DNA of 46,168 nucleotides from Opitutaceae bacterium (GCA_028688225.1 JAQTYQ010000025.1:1-46168), one strand, 5' to 3'; counted from the first letter of the stretch, positions 35,799-44,989 are shown. Made by a program: numbers and translations. Notes: generated by a model not told the origin, from the sequence alone.

Positions 35799-37187
35799 TC
35801 AGAACGCCACCTGGAAGCGGGTGATGAACGCCTTCTCATCCTGTCGCAGGACCGGCGCGGTGGAGACGGCCGGCGCGCCCGGAGCGAAGCCGAACCTGGT
35901 CTGGTAGTAGTCGAAGGTAAAACGCACGGCCTTGCTGAGATACCAGTTCAGGCCGAGGCCGAAGGCGGCGGCTTCATCGGCGTTGGCAGAGACCGAGGCG
36001 TAAAGCGGAAATGCCGCGTCATCGATCCGCAGGTTGGAGTACCGTCCGACGATCTCGAAGGCGCCCCAAGTGCCGTTGGCAAAATCGAAAGTCGTTTTCG
36101 GCACGACGCCGGCGTAGGAGGAGTCTTCGCCGGTGAGCACGTAACCGACGGCGAGCTGCCAGGCCCGGTTCTGCAGCTCGGCCTTGGCCCCCGTCGCGCT
36201 CGGGCGGACATTGACCGTGGAGAGGACATATTCGCCGAGGACGCCGAGAGAACCGTAGCGGTAGTCGGCCTGGGGCGAGACACGCCAGCTCTGGCCGTCG
36301 GCGATGGTCGTGGCGGCATAAGTGAAGAATGTCTGCTGGCCGTCGGTTTTGTAACCCGCGGTGCGGCCCGACGCGGTTTTTTCCCGGCCGAGGCTGCCGG
36401 AAATGCCGACGGCGAACCTTTGCAGCGGTGAGCCGGCATCGTTCTTGAACGGCGAGGCGAACACGCGGGCCACGACATCCTTCTCGTTGTCGAAGTCGGC
36501 GTTGGTCGTGTTGGCACCATCGGCGACGCCGCCGAAAATACCGACGGCATAGTTCACCACGCCGCCCCACACCTCGCCCGAGGCCTGGATGCCAAGATCA
36601 CGGTTCGGCACGAGATTGGTCACAATGGACCGCTCGTTGAAAAACGTCCACGAGTCGGATTGGAGCAGCTCCAGTCCGACGGGGGACTTGAAACGACCGA
36701 ACTTGAATTGCAGCGCCTGGTTGAGGGCAACGCCGAGATTGGCATCGACCAAGCTGACGCTACTGCCGCCGAATTCCGGCACGAGCTGGAATGAAAAATT
36801 CTTCGCGAACGTGCCTTCGGTGATGATGCGCGCACGGCGTATCACGAAGGCGTTGTTCACGAGGCCGCCGTCATTGAAGAAGAGCCGCGAGTCGAGCTGG
36901 ACGAGACCGCGCAGCTTGATGGCATTGGCCCCGTCGGCAGACGCCAGCGTGAAACCCTTGTCGTTGATGGTGATCTTGGGCGTGGCCTTGGCCGCGGCAG
37001 CGGCATCCTCGTCCTTGATCTCCTGCTTGCGCTCGAGCACACGGAGCTTTTGGTCGAGCTGGCGGATCTGCTCGCGCAGGGCCTGAATATCGTCGTCGTG
37101 ACTTTGGGCGCGCATCGCCGGGAGAAAGCCGGTGACGAGCACGGCACTGGCAAAGGCGGCGCGAATTGCCGTAGGGAAGGTTCTCAT
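35799..37187 (-). CDS. Phosphate-selective-porin-like (OprP/OprO) outer-membrane channel (462 aa)
   Basis: A signal peptide (cut near MRA-QS) is followed by a short coiled coil ([21 protein letters not shown], shown in part as [15 protein letters not shown]) and a 16-strand-type barrel. Family hallmarks are [26 protein letters not shown] and the [15 protein letters not shown] segment. The barrel ends in a terminal aromatic residue (QVAF). Proteins of this family are anion-selective, so in a sulfate operon it probably lets sulfate cross the outer membrane. It lies 111 bases after the DUF2292 stop. Confidence 0.9.
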   Translation of the reverse strand: MRTFPTAIRAAFASAVLVTGFLPAMRAQSHDDDIQALREQIRQLDQKLRVLERKQEIKDEDAAAAAKATPKITINDKGFTLASADGANAIKLRGLVQLDSRLFFNDGGLVNNAFVIRRARIITEGTFAKNFSFQLVPEFGGSSVSLVDANLGVALNQALQFKFGRFKSPVGLELLQSDSWTFFNERSIVTNLVPNRDLGIQASGEVWGGVVNYAVGIFGGVADGANTTNADFDNEKDVVARVFASPFKNDAGSPLQRFAVGISGSLGREKTASGRTAGYKTDGQQTFFTYAATTIADGQSWRVSPQADYRYGSLGVLGEYVLSTVNVRPSATGAKAELQNRAWQLAVGYVLTGEDSSYAGVVPKTTFDFANGTWGAFEIVGRYSNLRIDDAAFPLYASVSANADEAAAFGLGLNWYLSKAVRFTFDYYQTRFGFAPGAPAVSTAPVLRQDEKAFITRFQVAF

Positions 37188-37298
37188 GCGGGATTGGTCG
37201 TTGGATTTTCATGGGAGCCTCCAGTGGTCTGGTTGGTCTGCCGGTTGACGTTGCCTGGGTTTTGGTGCCTCCGACATGCGCCGGTGGGCGGAAAGGGT

Positions 37299-37496
37299 TT
37301 ACAGACGCTCGCGGCGGGCCGGCGGCTCGGTACCGGACGGATCGAGTCGGGTTTTTTCGGTGCGCTCAATCTGGATGACCTTGCGGTCATGCACCACGAT
37401 CTGGACGATGCCAAAGCGCAGGCTTTCGACTTTCTCGCGGACCAGGGTCACCCAATCCGGGCTGGCCGCAGGCAGTGATGCTGGGGTCGCGCTCAT
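37299..37496 (-). CDS. DUF2292 / YezD-like small protein (65 aa)
   Basis: The core WVTLVREKVESLRFGIVQIV, followed by VHDRKVIQIERTEKTRL, is the DUF2292 pattern. YezD-type proteins recur in sulfur-assimilation operons, but their function is unknown. Its ATG at 37496 overlaps the Rrf2 stop as ATGA, so it is co-translated with the regulator. Confidence 0.85.
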   Translation of the reverse strand: MSATPASLPAASPDWVTLVREKVESLRFGIVQIVVHDRKVIQIERTEKTRLDPSGTEPPARRERL

Positions 37497-38074
37497 ATGG
37501 CGTAGTCTCCAAGTAGATTGTTGATCAGACCTTCCGTGGGCTGCAGCCGGTGAAGTGTCGCACCATTGTTCCCGACGTGTGAGCCGTTGAGGCGGAGATG
37601 ATGCGGAGGTGTGGCGAATGGAAGCGGTACGCCATTGCGGCGCATCTTGCGCAGCGTCACCTCCACCACGTCGGCGAGCGTGTAGCGGTCGAGGATGCTT
37701 GCGATGGCATTGCGCACATCGAGCATGAGCATGCGCAGACCGCAGTGGGTCTCGTCGGGGCAGGAGCACTTCTCGTAGGCGGTCTGGCTGACGCAGCCGA
37801 TGGGAGCCAACGGGCCGTCGACCAAGCGCACCACTTCCCCGACGAAGATCTTGCCGGCCGGTCTGGCCAGGCGGTAGCCGCCGAACCGCCCGCGTTCGCT
37901 CACCACGAATCCCGCATCCCGGAGCAATTGGACGATTTGCTCCAGGAATTTTTGTGGCAGCTGTTCCTTGGCCGCGATCTCGGGCAGTCTGAGCAACGGC
38001 CGGCCAACCTCCTGGGCAATTCCCAGATCGATCAGGGCACGGAGTGCGTATTCGCCTCTTTTTGAGAGCTTCAT
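37493..38074 (-). CDS. Rrf2-family transcriptional regulator with four cysteines (193 aa)
   Basis: The N-terminal winged helix is typical: MKLSKRGEYALRALIDLG, LPQKFLEQIVQLLRDAGFV, RGRFGGYRLARPAGKI. A cluster of C94, C103, C105 and C111 is where IscR/NsrR-type members hold an iron-sulfur cluster, so it may sense Fe-S status, redox or sulfide. Other Rrf2 proteins (CymR) repress sulfur genes, which fits its place at the head of the sulfur operon. A 40-residue tail past about 150 is longer than usual. The upstream 100 bases are strongly AT rich. Confidence 0.9.
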   Translation of the reverse strand: MKLSKRGEYALRALIDLGIAQEVGRPLLRLPEIAAKEQLPQKFLEQIVQLLRDAGFVVSERGRFGGYRLARPAGKIFVGEVVRLVDGPLAPIGCVSQTAYEKCSCPDETHCGLRMLMLDVRNAIASILDRYTLADVVEVTLRKMRRNGVPLPFATPPHHLRLNGSHVGNNGATLHRLQPTEGLINNLLGDYAI

Positions 38075-38084
38075 TAGTCTACTG

Positions 38085-38165
38085 ATTTAATGTTTATTAG
38101 ATTGGTATGATTTAAATCAAGGTTTTTCTTTCGTTTTTAGTTAGGTTTTTGTATGACTATTAATT
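38085..38165 (-). promoter_or_regulatory. AT-rich promoter region of the rrf2/cys operon
   Basis: This is the most AT-rich stretch near the operon. On the minus strand a TTGATT box and a downstream TAATAA are spaced about 15-17 bases and could be a sigma-70-type -35/-10 pair, about 20 bases before the rrf2 ATG. The palindrome at 38107-38120 overlaps the -35. The region is distinct in base composition from every other spacer in the window. Confidence 0.5.
38107..38120. promoter_or_regulatory. FNR/CRP-like palindrome upstream of rrf2
   Basis: The core TGATTTAAATCA (38108-38119) is a perfect 12-bp palindrome. Extended on the minus strand it reads TTGATTTAAATCAT, matching the FNR half-sites TTGAT-N4-ATCAA at 9 of 10 positions. 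It lies 33-46 bases before the rrf2 start. It could equally be an Rrf2 operator or chance in AT-rich DNA. Confidence 0.4.
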
Positions 38166-38181
38166 ATTGATAATAAATATA

Positions 38182-38370
38182 TTACAAAACACTGCCCGGG
38201 ATATTCCCAATTAGTTCAATGTCATAAGCGTTCTTCGCAGCGTCAAAATACAGCGCCAGGAATCCTCTATTCCTGCCATGGGAACTCGCAGGAATTGCCC
38301 ATCTGGCCGTTGCACCGTTCGAGGCCAACGTACCCCGGCGTCGGAGGTCCGCCTGGTATCCAGACTGCAA
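38182..38370 (-). pseudogene. Possible C-terminal remnant of an unidentified gene
   Basis: The leftward frame ending at 38182 has protein-like residues (ARWAIPASSHGRNRGFLALYF, shown in part as GRNRGFLALYF, then DAAKNAYDIELIGNIPG) but only a TTG start and an arginine-rich front. It lies just upstream of the rrf2 promoter. I read it as the tail of a decayed gene; family unknown. Confidence 0.25.
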
Positions 38371-38414
38371 ACGTGTCTGGCGGCAGCCGGCGTGTTGCCT
38401 GGCGCGGTGCTGGC

Positions 38415-38885
38415 CTAGCCTTTGCCGCCGCCGCGCAGGACGATGACGTTCGCGAGATCGTTCTTCTCGAACTCGCGCCAGTAGGCGTCCTCCAGCTGCT
38501 TGATGCGTTCCTCGGCCGTGGGCGGCGGCTCCACGCCCGGCGTCTCGGTCAGCGAGCGCTTGGCCTGTTCGGCCGAGTAATCGCGGTCCGCGAGGCGTGC
38601 GACCAGCTCGTGCCAGAACGCGTCGTTGGTGAAATCGCCCTGGATCTCGCGCACCCGCTCGTCATCCGCCAGCTTCGGCGAGGGTTGCAGCGTGCCGTCG
38701 GGTCTTTGCTCCACCAGATCGGCGCGGCCGAGCGGCTCCGCCAGGCCCAGCAATTTCTGGTCGAGATCAAAATACCGCTTGGCGGCGGCGGTTTCTTCGC
38801 CCTGGTAGGCGGTGACCACCCACATGCCGAGATGCGTGAGTTCGAGCAGGCGCTGGTATTCCTTCTGCGTGAAAGTGAATTTCAT
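38415..38885 (-). CDS. Conserved-looking hypothetical cytoplasmic protein (156 aa)
   Basis: The start MKFTFTQKEYQRLLELTHLG has good protein composition; the rest is acidic and helical, with QKLLGLAEPLGRADLV, IQGDFTNDAFWHELVARL and EERIKQLEDAYWREFEKNDL. No signal peptide, membrane helix or catalytic motif is visible. I do not recognise the family. The frame has few rare residues and a clear ATG, so it is probably real. It lies 163 bases left of the TonB-repeat gene and shares its direction. Confidence 0.7.
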   Translation of the reverse strand: MKFTFTQKEYQRLLELTHLGMWVVTAYQGEETAAAKRYFDLDQKLLGLAEPLGRADLVEQRPDGTLQPSPKLADDERVREIQGDFTNDAFWHELVARLADRDYSAEQAKRSLTETPGVEPPPTAEERIKQLEDAYWREFEKNDLANVIVLRGGGKG

Positions 38886-39048
38886 GGCGGAGCGGGTAAT
38901 CGGCCAGCGTGCCCGCTCCGGCGGACCGCGTCAACCGCCCGCAGCGGGCGCGCCGCAGCAATGTCGCTCTGTTCTTCGATCCTGGCTCTGCGCAAGCGCC
39001 GGTTGGAAAGGGTCCCGCCCGCCGGGCCGCAGCCTGAAAACGCCCGCA

Positions 39049-40440
39049 TCACTCCGGCGGCTTGAACTCGAAGGGGATGCTCACCCGCACGTCCACCGGC
39101 TGGCCGCCGCGCTTCGGCGGATTGAATACCCATCGCTCGACCGCCGTGGCGGCCGCCCAGCCAAATTCTTCGCGCGAAGCCGAGACGACCCGCGCCAGCC
39201 GCCCGCGCCCTTCGCGATCGATGATGAACGCGATCTCCGCCTGGCCCGGCGGTTTCTGGTCTGCCAGCTCCGCCGGATAGACCGGCGGCACCTGGTAACG
39301 CGGAGTCAGCCGGGCGTCGAGACCCCTGGCCAGCATGTCGGCGGTGTCCTTGTCGCGCAACCGCCCGACGAGTCTCGCACAGGGTTGCCCGATCGCACCT
39401 GTTCCTGTCAGCCTGAACCGCTGCTGTTTGGTCAGCAGCACCGGCACGTTGGCACCCCCTTTGAGCGCCGGTTCGAATACCCAACAAGCGAGAGCGGCGG
39501 CCAAGGCCTGCCCGAACTCCGGCCGCGTGGCTTTGAGAACCGTCACCGAGCGTACGCGGCCATCTGCTCCGACATCAAGATCCGCCGTCGCTTCTCCTTC
39601 GATGCCGGCCAACAGCAGATCATAGGGATACACCGGTTCGACCATGACCAGCACCGCCGGCAGATGATCGAGCGCCTTCCCGTCCTCCGTTTTTGCAATC
39701 TCGATGCCGTTGGCTTGAAGAGCATCCAAATGGACGGGCCCTGTCTCTTCAAAGGTGAATTCCAGCGATGCACCGAGTGCGGTCGGCACCGCCAAGTCGC
39801 CTCGCACTGCCGGTCGGAATTTCCATCCATCCACCGCCTTAAGGGCAGGACCGACAAAGTCGGAGTGGGTAGCTGCGAGGACTTTCACCGTTGAGACATG
39901 GCCTTCGCGGTCGATCGAAAGCGTCGTCGTGACCTGCCCCGATAGGCGTCGTGGCAACATCGAATCGGGATACTCTGGATCGCTACCCGATGCTTTGGCT
40001 GCCTGCGTGAGCAGCGAAAGCCCCAAGGACTGACGAATCTGCTGCGGAAGCCCGGTCGCAGCCTCTTTGGCCTTCGCCTGCCTCAGCCAGAAAGGGACAA
40101 CCACATCCATGCACGCTGCCGCGGGCTGGCCAGATTCAACCCCCGGACTGAATCGCCATTGCAGAACGGATTGCACTGCCGCATCCTCGAAAATCTTGCT
40201 CGAGGAACTGACCGCGCGGGCTTTGGCCACCGCACCGGTCTCATCAACGATGAAGCGCACCAGCACTTGGCCTTGAAGCTTTTTGGTGAGCGCCTCTTTC
40301 GGGTATGCAGGCGGCACCCATGAAAGGAACAACGGGGATCCGAACAGGTCGCCGACCGTGCTCACTTCTTCTTCAGCAGCGGCCGTGCCCATCAGCAACA
40401 AGCACACGACGATTCGAATGCAGCTCTGCTTGGAGAACAT
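39049..40440 (-). CDS. Secreted protein with four tandem TonB-C-like repeats (463 aa)
   Basis: A signal peptide (MFSKQSCIRIVVCLLLMGTAAA) leads four copies of the TonB C-terminal fold. Each has a P-x-YP entry, a G-x-hydrophobic strand and a late W-x-F: PPAYPKEAL..WRFSP, DPEYPDSML..WKFRP, VEPVYPYDL..WVFEP and VPPVYPAEL..WVFNPP. There is no proline-rich spacer or inner-membrane anchor besides the signal peptide, so it is not a normal TonB. It probably binds partners in the periplasm. An ATG at 40470 (MTRFPVHIGL) is an alternative start. Confidence 0.82.
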   Translation of the reverse strand: MFSKQSCIRIVVCLLLMGTAAAEEEVSTVGDLFGSPLFLSWVPPAYPKEALTKKLQGQVLVRFIVDETGAVAKARAVSSSSKIFEDAAVQSVLQWRFSPGVESGQPAAACMDVVVPFWLRQAKAKEAATGLPQQIRQSLGLSLLTQAAKASGSDPEYPDSMLPRRLSGQVTTTLSIDREGHVSTVKVLAATHSDFVGPALKAVDGWKFRPAVRGDLAVPTALGASLEFTFEETGPVHLDALQANGIEIAKTEDGKALDHLPAVLVMVEPVYPYDLLLAGIEGEATADLDVGADGRVRSVTVLKATRPEFGQALAAALACWVFEPALKGGANVPVLLTKQQRFRLTGTGAIGQPCARLVGRLRDKDTADMLARGLDARLTPRYQVPPVYPAELADQKPPGQAEIAFIIDREGRGRLARVVSASREEFGWAAATAVERWVFNPPKRGGQPVDVRVSIPFEFKPPE

Positions 40441-40475
40441 AAGTCCGATGTGGACAGGAAACCGTGTCATCCCGC

Positions 40476-40601
40476 CTATTTCCCTCTCGGGACGGAAGCC
40501 TCGCCCACCGTCACGTCTTGCGCGGTCAGCCACGGGCAGAGCGCGCAAACCGCCACCATCACCAGAAAGGACACACCGGAGAGCCCGAGCGAGGTTTTCA
40601 T
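40476..40601 (-). CDS. Short signal-peptide-bearing frame (41 aa)
   Basis: The frame MKTSLGLSGVSFLVMVAVCALC has a good hydrophobic signal core, then WLTAQ as a possible cleavage end, and only 18 further residues. An AGGAG-like ribosome site lies about 11 bases before the ATG. It ends just before the start of the TonB-repeat gene. It could be a small secreted peptide, a leader, or the broken front of the next gene. Confidence 0.4.
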   Translation of the reverse strand: MKTSLGLSGVSFLVMVAVCALCPWLTAQDVTVGEASVPRGK

Positions 40602-40782
40602 AGAAAGGCAATTTCTCCTACCAGTCCGTAGGCCAGGCATGCAACCGCGGATTTGGCGCAATCGCCCGGAGCGCCAGTAGATGCGGCGAGGCGGCCCTCC
40701 TAACCGTGGCGGTTCAGGCAGCCAGCCAGCCGCAACGGCGGAATTGACCGGGGGCGGCCGGACCCGCTATCTCTCCTCCCCT

Positions 40783-42351
40783 ATGTCCACGCCGCCTGCC
40801 CCCGCCAACCTCATGGATGCGCTCGTGTCGCTGTGCAAGCGCCGCGGGTTTATCTTCCCGTCCTCCGACATCTACGGCGGCCTGAACGGCTTCTTCGACT
40901 ACGGACCGCTCGGCGTGGAGATGAAAAACAACATCAAGGCCGCATGGTGGCGCGATTTCGTGCAGCGCCGCGACGACATGGTCGGCCTCGACTCGTCCAT
41001 CATCCACCACCCCACCACGTGGAAGGCGTCCGGCCACGTCGACAATTTCACCGACCCGCTCGTCGACTGCAAGGTGTCGAAGCAGCGCTACCGCGCGGAC
41101 CAGCTGTTTTTCGCCGCTGTCTGCGTCGAGCCCGAAGGGGCGGTTCCCGGCCGCGGCGAAAAACAAATTACCGGATATGTATCCGCACTGGAAAACGATC
41201 GTACCGCGGAAGAGCTGCAGGAAAAAGCCGAGACCCTGAAAAGGAAGCGGGCTGTTCGCGGAAAACTGCTTCCGCTTCAAGTCCGCGATTTCACGCAGGC
41301 CACACCCGAGGAAATTCCGTTGATTCCCTCACCCGCCTTGGGCGGCATCAACGGGCTCGACCGGGTCGACCAGTTGATGCCGCCCCGGTCGTTCAACATG
41401 ATGTTCCAGACCTATGTCGGCGCGCTGCGCGACGACTCGGCCGTCGCCTACCTGCGCCCCGAGACCGCGCAGGGCATCTTCATCAATTTCAAGAACGTCC
41501 TCGACACCGGCCGCGTGAAGGTGCCCTTCGGCATCGCCCAGGTGGGCAAGGCGTTCCGCAACGAGATCAACCCGCGCAACTTCACCTTCCGCTCGCGCGA
41601 GTTCGAGCAGATGGAGATCGAGTACTTCATCGCGCCCGACGCCGACTGGCAGAAGTGCCACCGCGACTGGATCGACGCCGGCCTGACCTGGCTCGACAGC
41701 GTTGGCGTGCCGCGCGCGATGCTGAGCGAGTATGCCCATCCGAAAGAGAAGCTCTCCCACTATTCGAAGGGCACGGTGGACATCATGTTCAAGTTCCCCT
41801 TCGGCGTGCAGGAGCTGTGGGGCTTCGCCGCGCGCGGCGACTTCGACCTCACGCAGCACCAGCAGTTCAGCGGCAAGTCGATGGAGTATTTCGACGAGGC
41901 GGCGAAGAAAAAGTACGTGCCGCATGTGGTCGAGCCCTCGGTCGGCGTCGACCGCATCCTTCTCGCCGCGCTCTGCGCCGGCTACGCCGAGGACGAGGCG
42001 CCGGATGAGAAGGGCAAGCTCGAGAAACGCGTCGTGCTGCGGCTCAGCCCGCGCCTGGCACCGGTCAAGGTCGCCGTGCTGCCGCTGGTGAAAAACAAGC
42101 CCGAGCTCGTGGCGGTGGCCGAGCAGCTCCACGCGAAGCTCCAGCGCAAGGTCGTCGTGTTCTACGACCAGTCCGGCGCCATCGGCCGCCGCTACCGCCG
42201 GCAGGACGAGATCGGCACGCCGTGGTGCGTCACGATCGACTTCGACACGCTCGCCAACGGCACCTTCACCCTCCGCGAGCGCGACAGCATGAAGCAGACG
42301 CGCATGACGGAAGCGGAGCTATTCCAGATGCTGCAGGAGCGCCTGGACTGA
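40783..42351 (+). CDS. glyQS: Glycyl-tRNA synthetase, alpha2 type (522 aa)
   Basis: A class II synthetase of the single-chain type: the N-terminal [26 protein letters not shown], the [15 protein letters not shown] segment, motif 2 [19 protein letters not shown], motif 3 [11 protein letters not shown], and the C-terminal anticodon-binding domain ([13 protein letters not shown]). It charges tRNA-Gly in the cytoplasm. The start is the ATG at 40783 ([18 protein letters not shown]); the frame runs upstream with unlikely composition. An insertion of about 100 residues after residue 110 carries charged helices ([20 protein letters not shown]). It is the first rightward gene of the window and is divergent from the TonB-repeat gene. 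Confidence 0.95.
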   Translation: MSTPPAPANLMDALVSLCKRRGFIFPSSDIYGGLNGFFDYGPLGVEMKNNIKAAWWRDFVQRRDDMVGLDSSIIHHPTTWKASGHVDNFTDPLVDCKVSKQRYRADQLFFAAVCVEPEGAVPGRGEKQITGYVSALENDRTAEELQEKAETLKRKRAVRGKLLPLQVRDFTQATPEEIPLIPSPALGGINGLDRVDQLMPPRSFNMMFQTYVGALRDDSAVAYLRPETAQGIFINFKNVLDTGRVKVPFGIAQVGKAFRNEINPRNFTFRSREFEQMEIEYFIAPDADWQKCHRDWIDAGLTWLDSVGVPRAMLSEYAHPKEKLSHYSKGTVDIMFKFPFGVQELWGFAARGDFDLTQHQQFSGKSMEYFDEAAKKKYVPHVVEPSVGVDRILLAALCAGYAEDEAPDEKGKLEKRVVLRLSPRLAPVKVAVLPLVKNKPELVAVAEQLHAKLQRKVVVFYDQSGAIGRRYRRQDEIGTPWCVTIDFDTLANGTFTLRERDSMKQTRMTEAELFQMLQERLD

Positions 42352-42528
42352 GCGGGTGCCCATGCAGCCAACCGTAGCCGCCGACGTCAGCAGCGGCTGA
42401 GCCGAACCTTGGGTGCTGCGCGGTCCTGCGTGATTCGACTCCATGATCACGGCTGGATGACCGCCCGGACGGCTTCATTGAGCGACTCTTCCGCGAAAAA
42501 GTAGACCTTTGGTAAAGTTGGCTTAACC

Positions 42529-42609
42529 AACTGTGGGGATAGTAAAAGATATAGCATTATTTTTAACTAAGGCTTGTCTTAGGTTAAACTTAGCACCATA
42601 TCCTTAACC
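42529..42609 (+). promoter_or_regulatory. Promoter/operator region of the Fic gene with repeated GTTAA/TTAAC motifs
   Basis: The AT-rich DNA before the Fic ATG contains an imperfect inverted repeat TTAACTAAG-N6-CTTAGGTTAA. Further TTAACC copies end 1 base before the ATG. Just upstream an AGTTGG-CTTAA-CCAACT repeat is seen. The density of TTAAC/GTTAA sites suggests an operator, perhaps read by the winged helix at the end of the Fic protein. Confidence 0.45.
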
Positions 42610-43767
42610 ATGAAACGCGGTCTAACCGGCTACCAAGTACCCGTCTCGCTGGTTGGCGAGCGCTGTATGGCCTTCGTACCCAAACCCTTGCCACCGGACC
42701 CCGCCTTACATTGGGACACAGGGCTGCAAAACGCTCTCCAAGCGGCCGGCCTCGCGCTGGGACGTCTGTCCGGGATGACCAGCCTCCTTCCCGATCCATG
42801 CCTCTTTCTCTATGCATACGTCCGCAAGGAGGCGGTGCTTTCCTCCCAAATCGAGGGCACGCAATCGAGCCTCGATAAATTGCTTCTGTTCGAGAATGAG
42901 GCGGCGCCGGGCGTGCCGCTGGACGACGTCATGGAGGTATCCAACTACGTGGCCGCCATGGAGCATGGCCTCAAACGCCTGCGCGAAGATTTTCCTTTGT
43001 CGCTGCGGTTGATCCGGGAAATCCACGGCGTGCTCCTCGCCAAAGGTCGAGGCAGCCGGAAACAGCCGGGTGAGTTCCGCACCTCCCAGAATTGGATTGG
43101 CGGCACCCGCCCCGGCAATGCCCGGTTCGTGCCGCCGCCACCTGACCACGTCATCGACTGCATGGGCGCGCTGGAAAAATTCCTGCACGATACCAGCGTG
43201 CCCGCGCTCGTGCGCGCCGGCCTGGCCCACGCACAATTTGAGACCATTCATCCCTTTCTTGACGGCAACGGTCGCGTCGGCCGCCTGCTGATCACCTTCC
43301 TGCTCTGTCAAGACGGCGTGATTGCATCGCCCATGCTTTATCTCAGCCTCCACCTGAAACAGCAGCGCGCCGCGTACTACGATCTCCTGCAACGCGTGCG
43401 AACCGACGGCGTGTGGGAGGAGTGGCTGGCCTTCTTTCTTCACGGAATTGCCGCTTCGGCCGGGCAAGCAGGCGACACGGCCGGCCGGCTGCTCCAACTT
43501 TTTCGGCGGGACCGTGAGAAAATCGCCCGGCTTGGCCGGGCGGCCGGCTCGGCGCTGCAACTGCATGATCTGCTGCAGCGACAGCCGGCCCTGTCGGCTG
43601 CCCGGGCGCGGGCCGTCCTTAAATTGTCGAAACCGACGGTGAACGCGGCTTTTGCGCAGTTGGAGAAACTCGGCCTGCTGCGCGAGATCACCGGCGGCGC
43701 CCGCAACCGGGTGTTCGCCTACAAGGACTATCTCACGATACTTGGCGAAGGGACGGAGCCGCTGTAG
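42610..43767 (+). CDS. Fic-domain AMP-transferase with N-terminal inhibitory motif and C-terminal winged helix (385 aa)
   Basis: The Fic active-site motif HPFLDGNGRVGR (214-225) is complete. An inhibitory helix motif SSQIEG (78-83, fitting S/T-xxx-E-G) lies upstream, so this is an intramolecularly inhibited Fic enzyme. Residues 315-375 form a winged helix (RARAVLKLSKPTVNAAFAQL, EKLGLLREITGG). Such proteins add AMP or another nucleotide part to target hydroxyls in the cytoplasm; the target is unknown. The C-terminal DNA-binding part and the repeated sites before the gene suggest self-regulation. Transcription is rightward. Confidence 0.9.
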   Translation: MKRGLTGYQVPVSLVGERCMAFVPKPLPPDPALHWDTGLQNALQAAGLALGRLSGMTSLLPDPCLFLYAYVRKEAVLSSQIEGTQSSLDKLLLFENEAAPGVPLDDVMEVSNYVAAMEHGLKRLREDFPLSLRLIREIHGVLLAKGRGSRKQPGEFRTSQNWIGGTRPGNARFVPPPPDHVIDCMGALEKFLHDTSVPALVRAGLAHAQFETIHPFLDGNGRVGRLLITFLLCQDGVIASPMLYLSLHLKQQRAAYYDLLQRVRTDGVWEEWLAFFLHGIAASAGQAGDTAGRLLQLFRRDREKIARLGRAAGSALQLHDLLQRQPALSAARARAVLKLSKPTVNAAFAQLEKLGLLREITGGARNRVFAYKDYLTILGEGTEPL

Positions 43768-44036
43768 GGTGGGTGACAAAACGACAACCACGCGTAACCT
43801 GGGCAACAACGATACCGACGAACTACGCGCGGCGAACATCAAGGGGTATCCCTATTGAAACGCTCAACGCGCTGCCCCGCGGCATCGACGCCCTGGCGAT
43901 CAAACTGAACGAACCCTGATTCGGACAGCGCCAGATTTCATGATGCTTTGCCGAAGAGTTTTTGAAATAACTCCTCCGAGCGCCGTTCGTGTTCCTCAAG
44001 CTTGACTGCTGCAATGCGGCAATGCATGATTCCCGC
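43768..44036 (+). other. Spacer with possible gene scraps between Fic and the toxin-antitoxin pair
   Basis: There is no complete gene. A short frame ending at 43858 (TRNLGNNDTDELRAANIKG) and another ending at 43919 (GIPIETLNALPRGIDALAIK) look protein-like but are in different phases, as if a gene had been frameshifted and cut. I cannot name a family. Confidence 0.25.
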
Positions 44037-44285
44037 ATGCCACAAGTCCTTCCTGTTTCCAAACGAGGCACGATCACGCTTCCGCCGGCCTACCGCCGGA
44101 AGCTCGGCCTTGACCGCATGGAGAATCCATTGGTTCTCGCCGAAGAAAAGAACGGCAAACTTGTCTTGGAAGTGGCCGCGGCTGTGCCCGTCCGCGACAT
44201 TCCCGAGGCCACGATCCGCGACTGGATTGCGGAGGACGAAAAGGCTGGTGAAGCGCTCCGCCGCAAGGGTCTCCTGAAGCGGTGA
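44037..44285 (+). CDS. AbrB/MazE-type antitoxin (82 aa)
   Basis: The N-terminal SpoVT-AbrB DNA-binding fold is visible in MPQVLPVSKRGTITLPPAYRRKLGL; key part VSKRGTITLPPAYRRKLGL. The C-terminal helix IPEATIRDWIAEDEKAGEAL should bind the toxin. The stop overlaps the PIN gene start (GTGA), so both are translated together. I chose the ATG at 44037; ATGs at 44022 and 43989 are possible. The protein would block the PIN toxin and repress its own promoter. Confidence 0.85.
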   Translation: MPQVLPVSKRGTITLPPAYRRKLGLDRMENPLVLAEEKNGKLVLEVAAAVPVRDIPEATIRDWIAEDEKAGEALRRKGLLKR

Positions 44286-44707
44286 GGGTATTCCTCGATA
44301 GCAGTGTGCTTCTGGCCGCGTCCGGGTCGCCCACCGGGGCAAGCCGCGCGGTCATTGCCCTGGCTTCCCGCCGGCGGTGGACGCTCTTCAGTTGTCACTA
44401 TTGCCGCACTGAAACGCTCCGCAACCTGCCCAAAGTGGGGCCGCAGGCGACGCCTGCTTTCGACACGGAAATCGAGGGGGCGATTCGCTTTGTGAAGGAT
44501 CGAGTGGCCTCGGAGAATCCGCTCGTCTTTCCTATTTCGAAAGATCGCCCGGTAGTTATCACCGCGCTGGCGGAAAAATGTGACGTGCTGCTGACACTTG
44601 ATCGCACGGACTTCCAGAGCCAACTCGGCGGCCAAGTCTACGGCATGCTGATTCGCACTCCTGGCGACTGGCTGGAGGAAGAACTCGGGAAAACGCGTGC
44701 CGGTTGA
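44282..44707 (+). CDS. PIN-domain ribonuclease toxin (141 aa)
   Basis: The PIN fold's acidic residues are visible: D6 in VFLDSSVLLAA, E44 in CRTETLRN, and D107 in LLTLDRTDF, with D88 nearby. It starts at a GTG at 44282 overlapping the antitoxin stop. By family, it cleaves RNA when freed from the AbrB-type partner. The frame is intact. Confidence 0.85.
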   Translation: MRVFLDSSVLLAASGSPTGASRAVIALASRRRWTLFSCHYCRTETLRNLPKVGPQATPAFDTEIEGAIRFVKDRVASENPLVFPISKDRPVVITALAEKCDVLLTLDRTDFQSQLGGQVYGMLIRTPGDWLEEELGKTRAG

Positions 44708-44989
44708 CGTCCGCCACGCACGGAAATCGTCTCCCGCATCATGCGCGAAATGATGGACGCCGGCAAAATCAAGCTGGCTGACGCCACAGCGACCTCACGC
44801 CGCCATCGGAGCTACCAGACTCGCAGCTCGGCGAACTCTGCGCATTCTTCGGTAGGAAAAATACCGAAAAGCTCCTGAAAACGCTCTTCCGAGCGGCGCG
44901 CACCTTTGTAGGTTCATATCATTGATCCTCGGGTGACTCCGTTTCCGCGCTATCGACAATCATCCACCTTCACGCAATAACCCGCCGCC
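44708..44989 (+). other. Spacer with a possible gene scrap before the SNF2 gene
   Basis: A short rightward frame near 44727-44790 (SRIMREMMDAGKIKLADA) looks like a helical protein end, but there is no start or full domain. The rest, to 44989, shows no gene or clear promoter. Confidence 0.25.
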
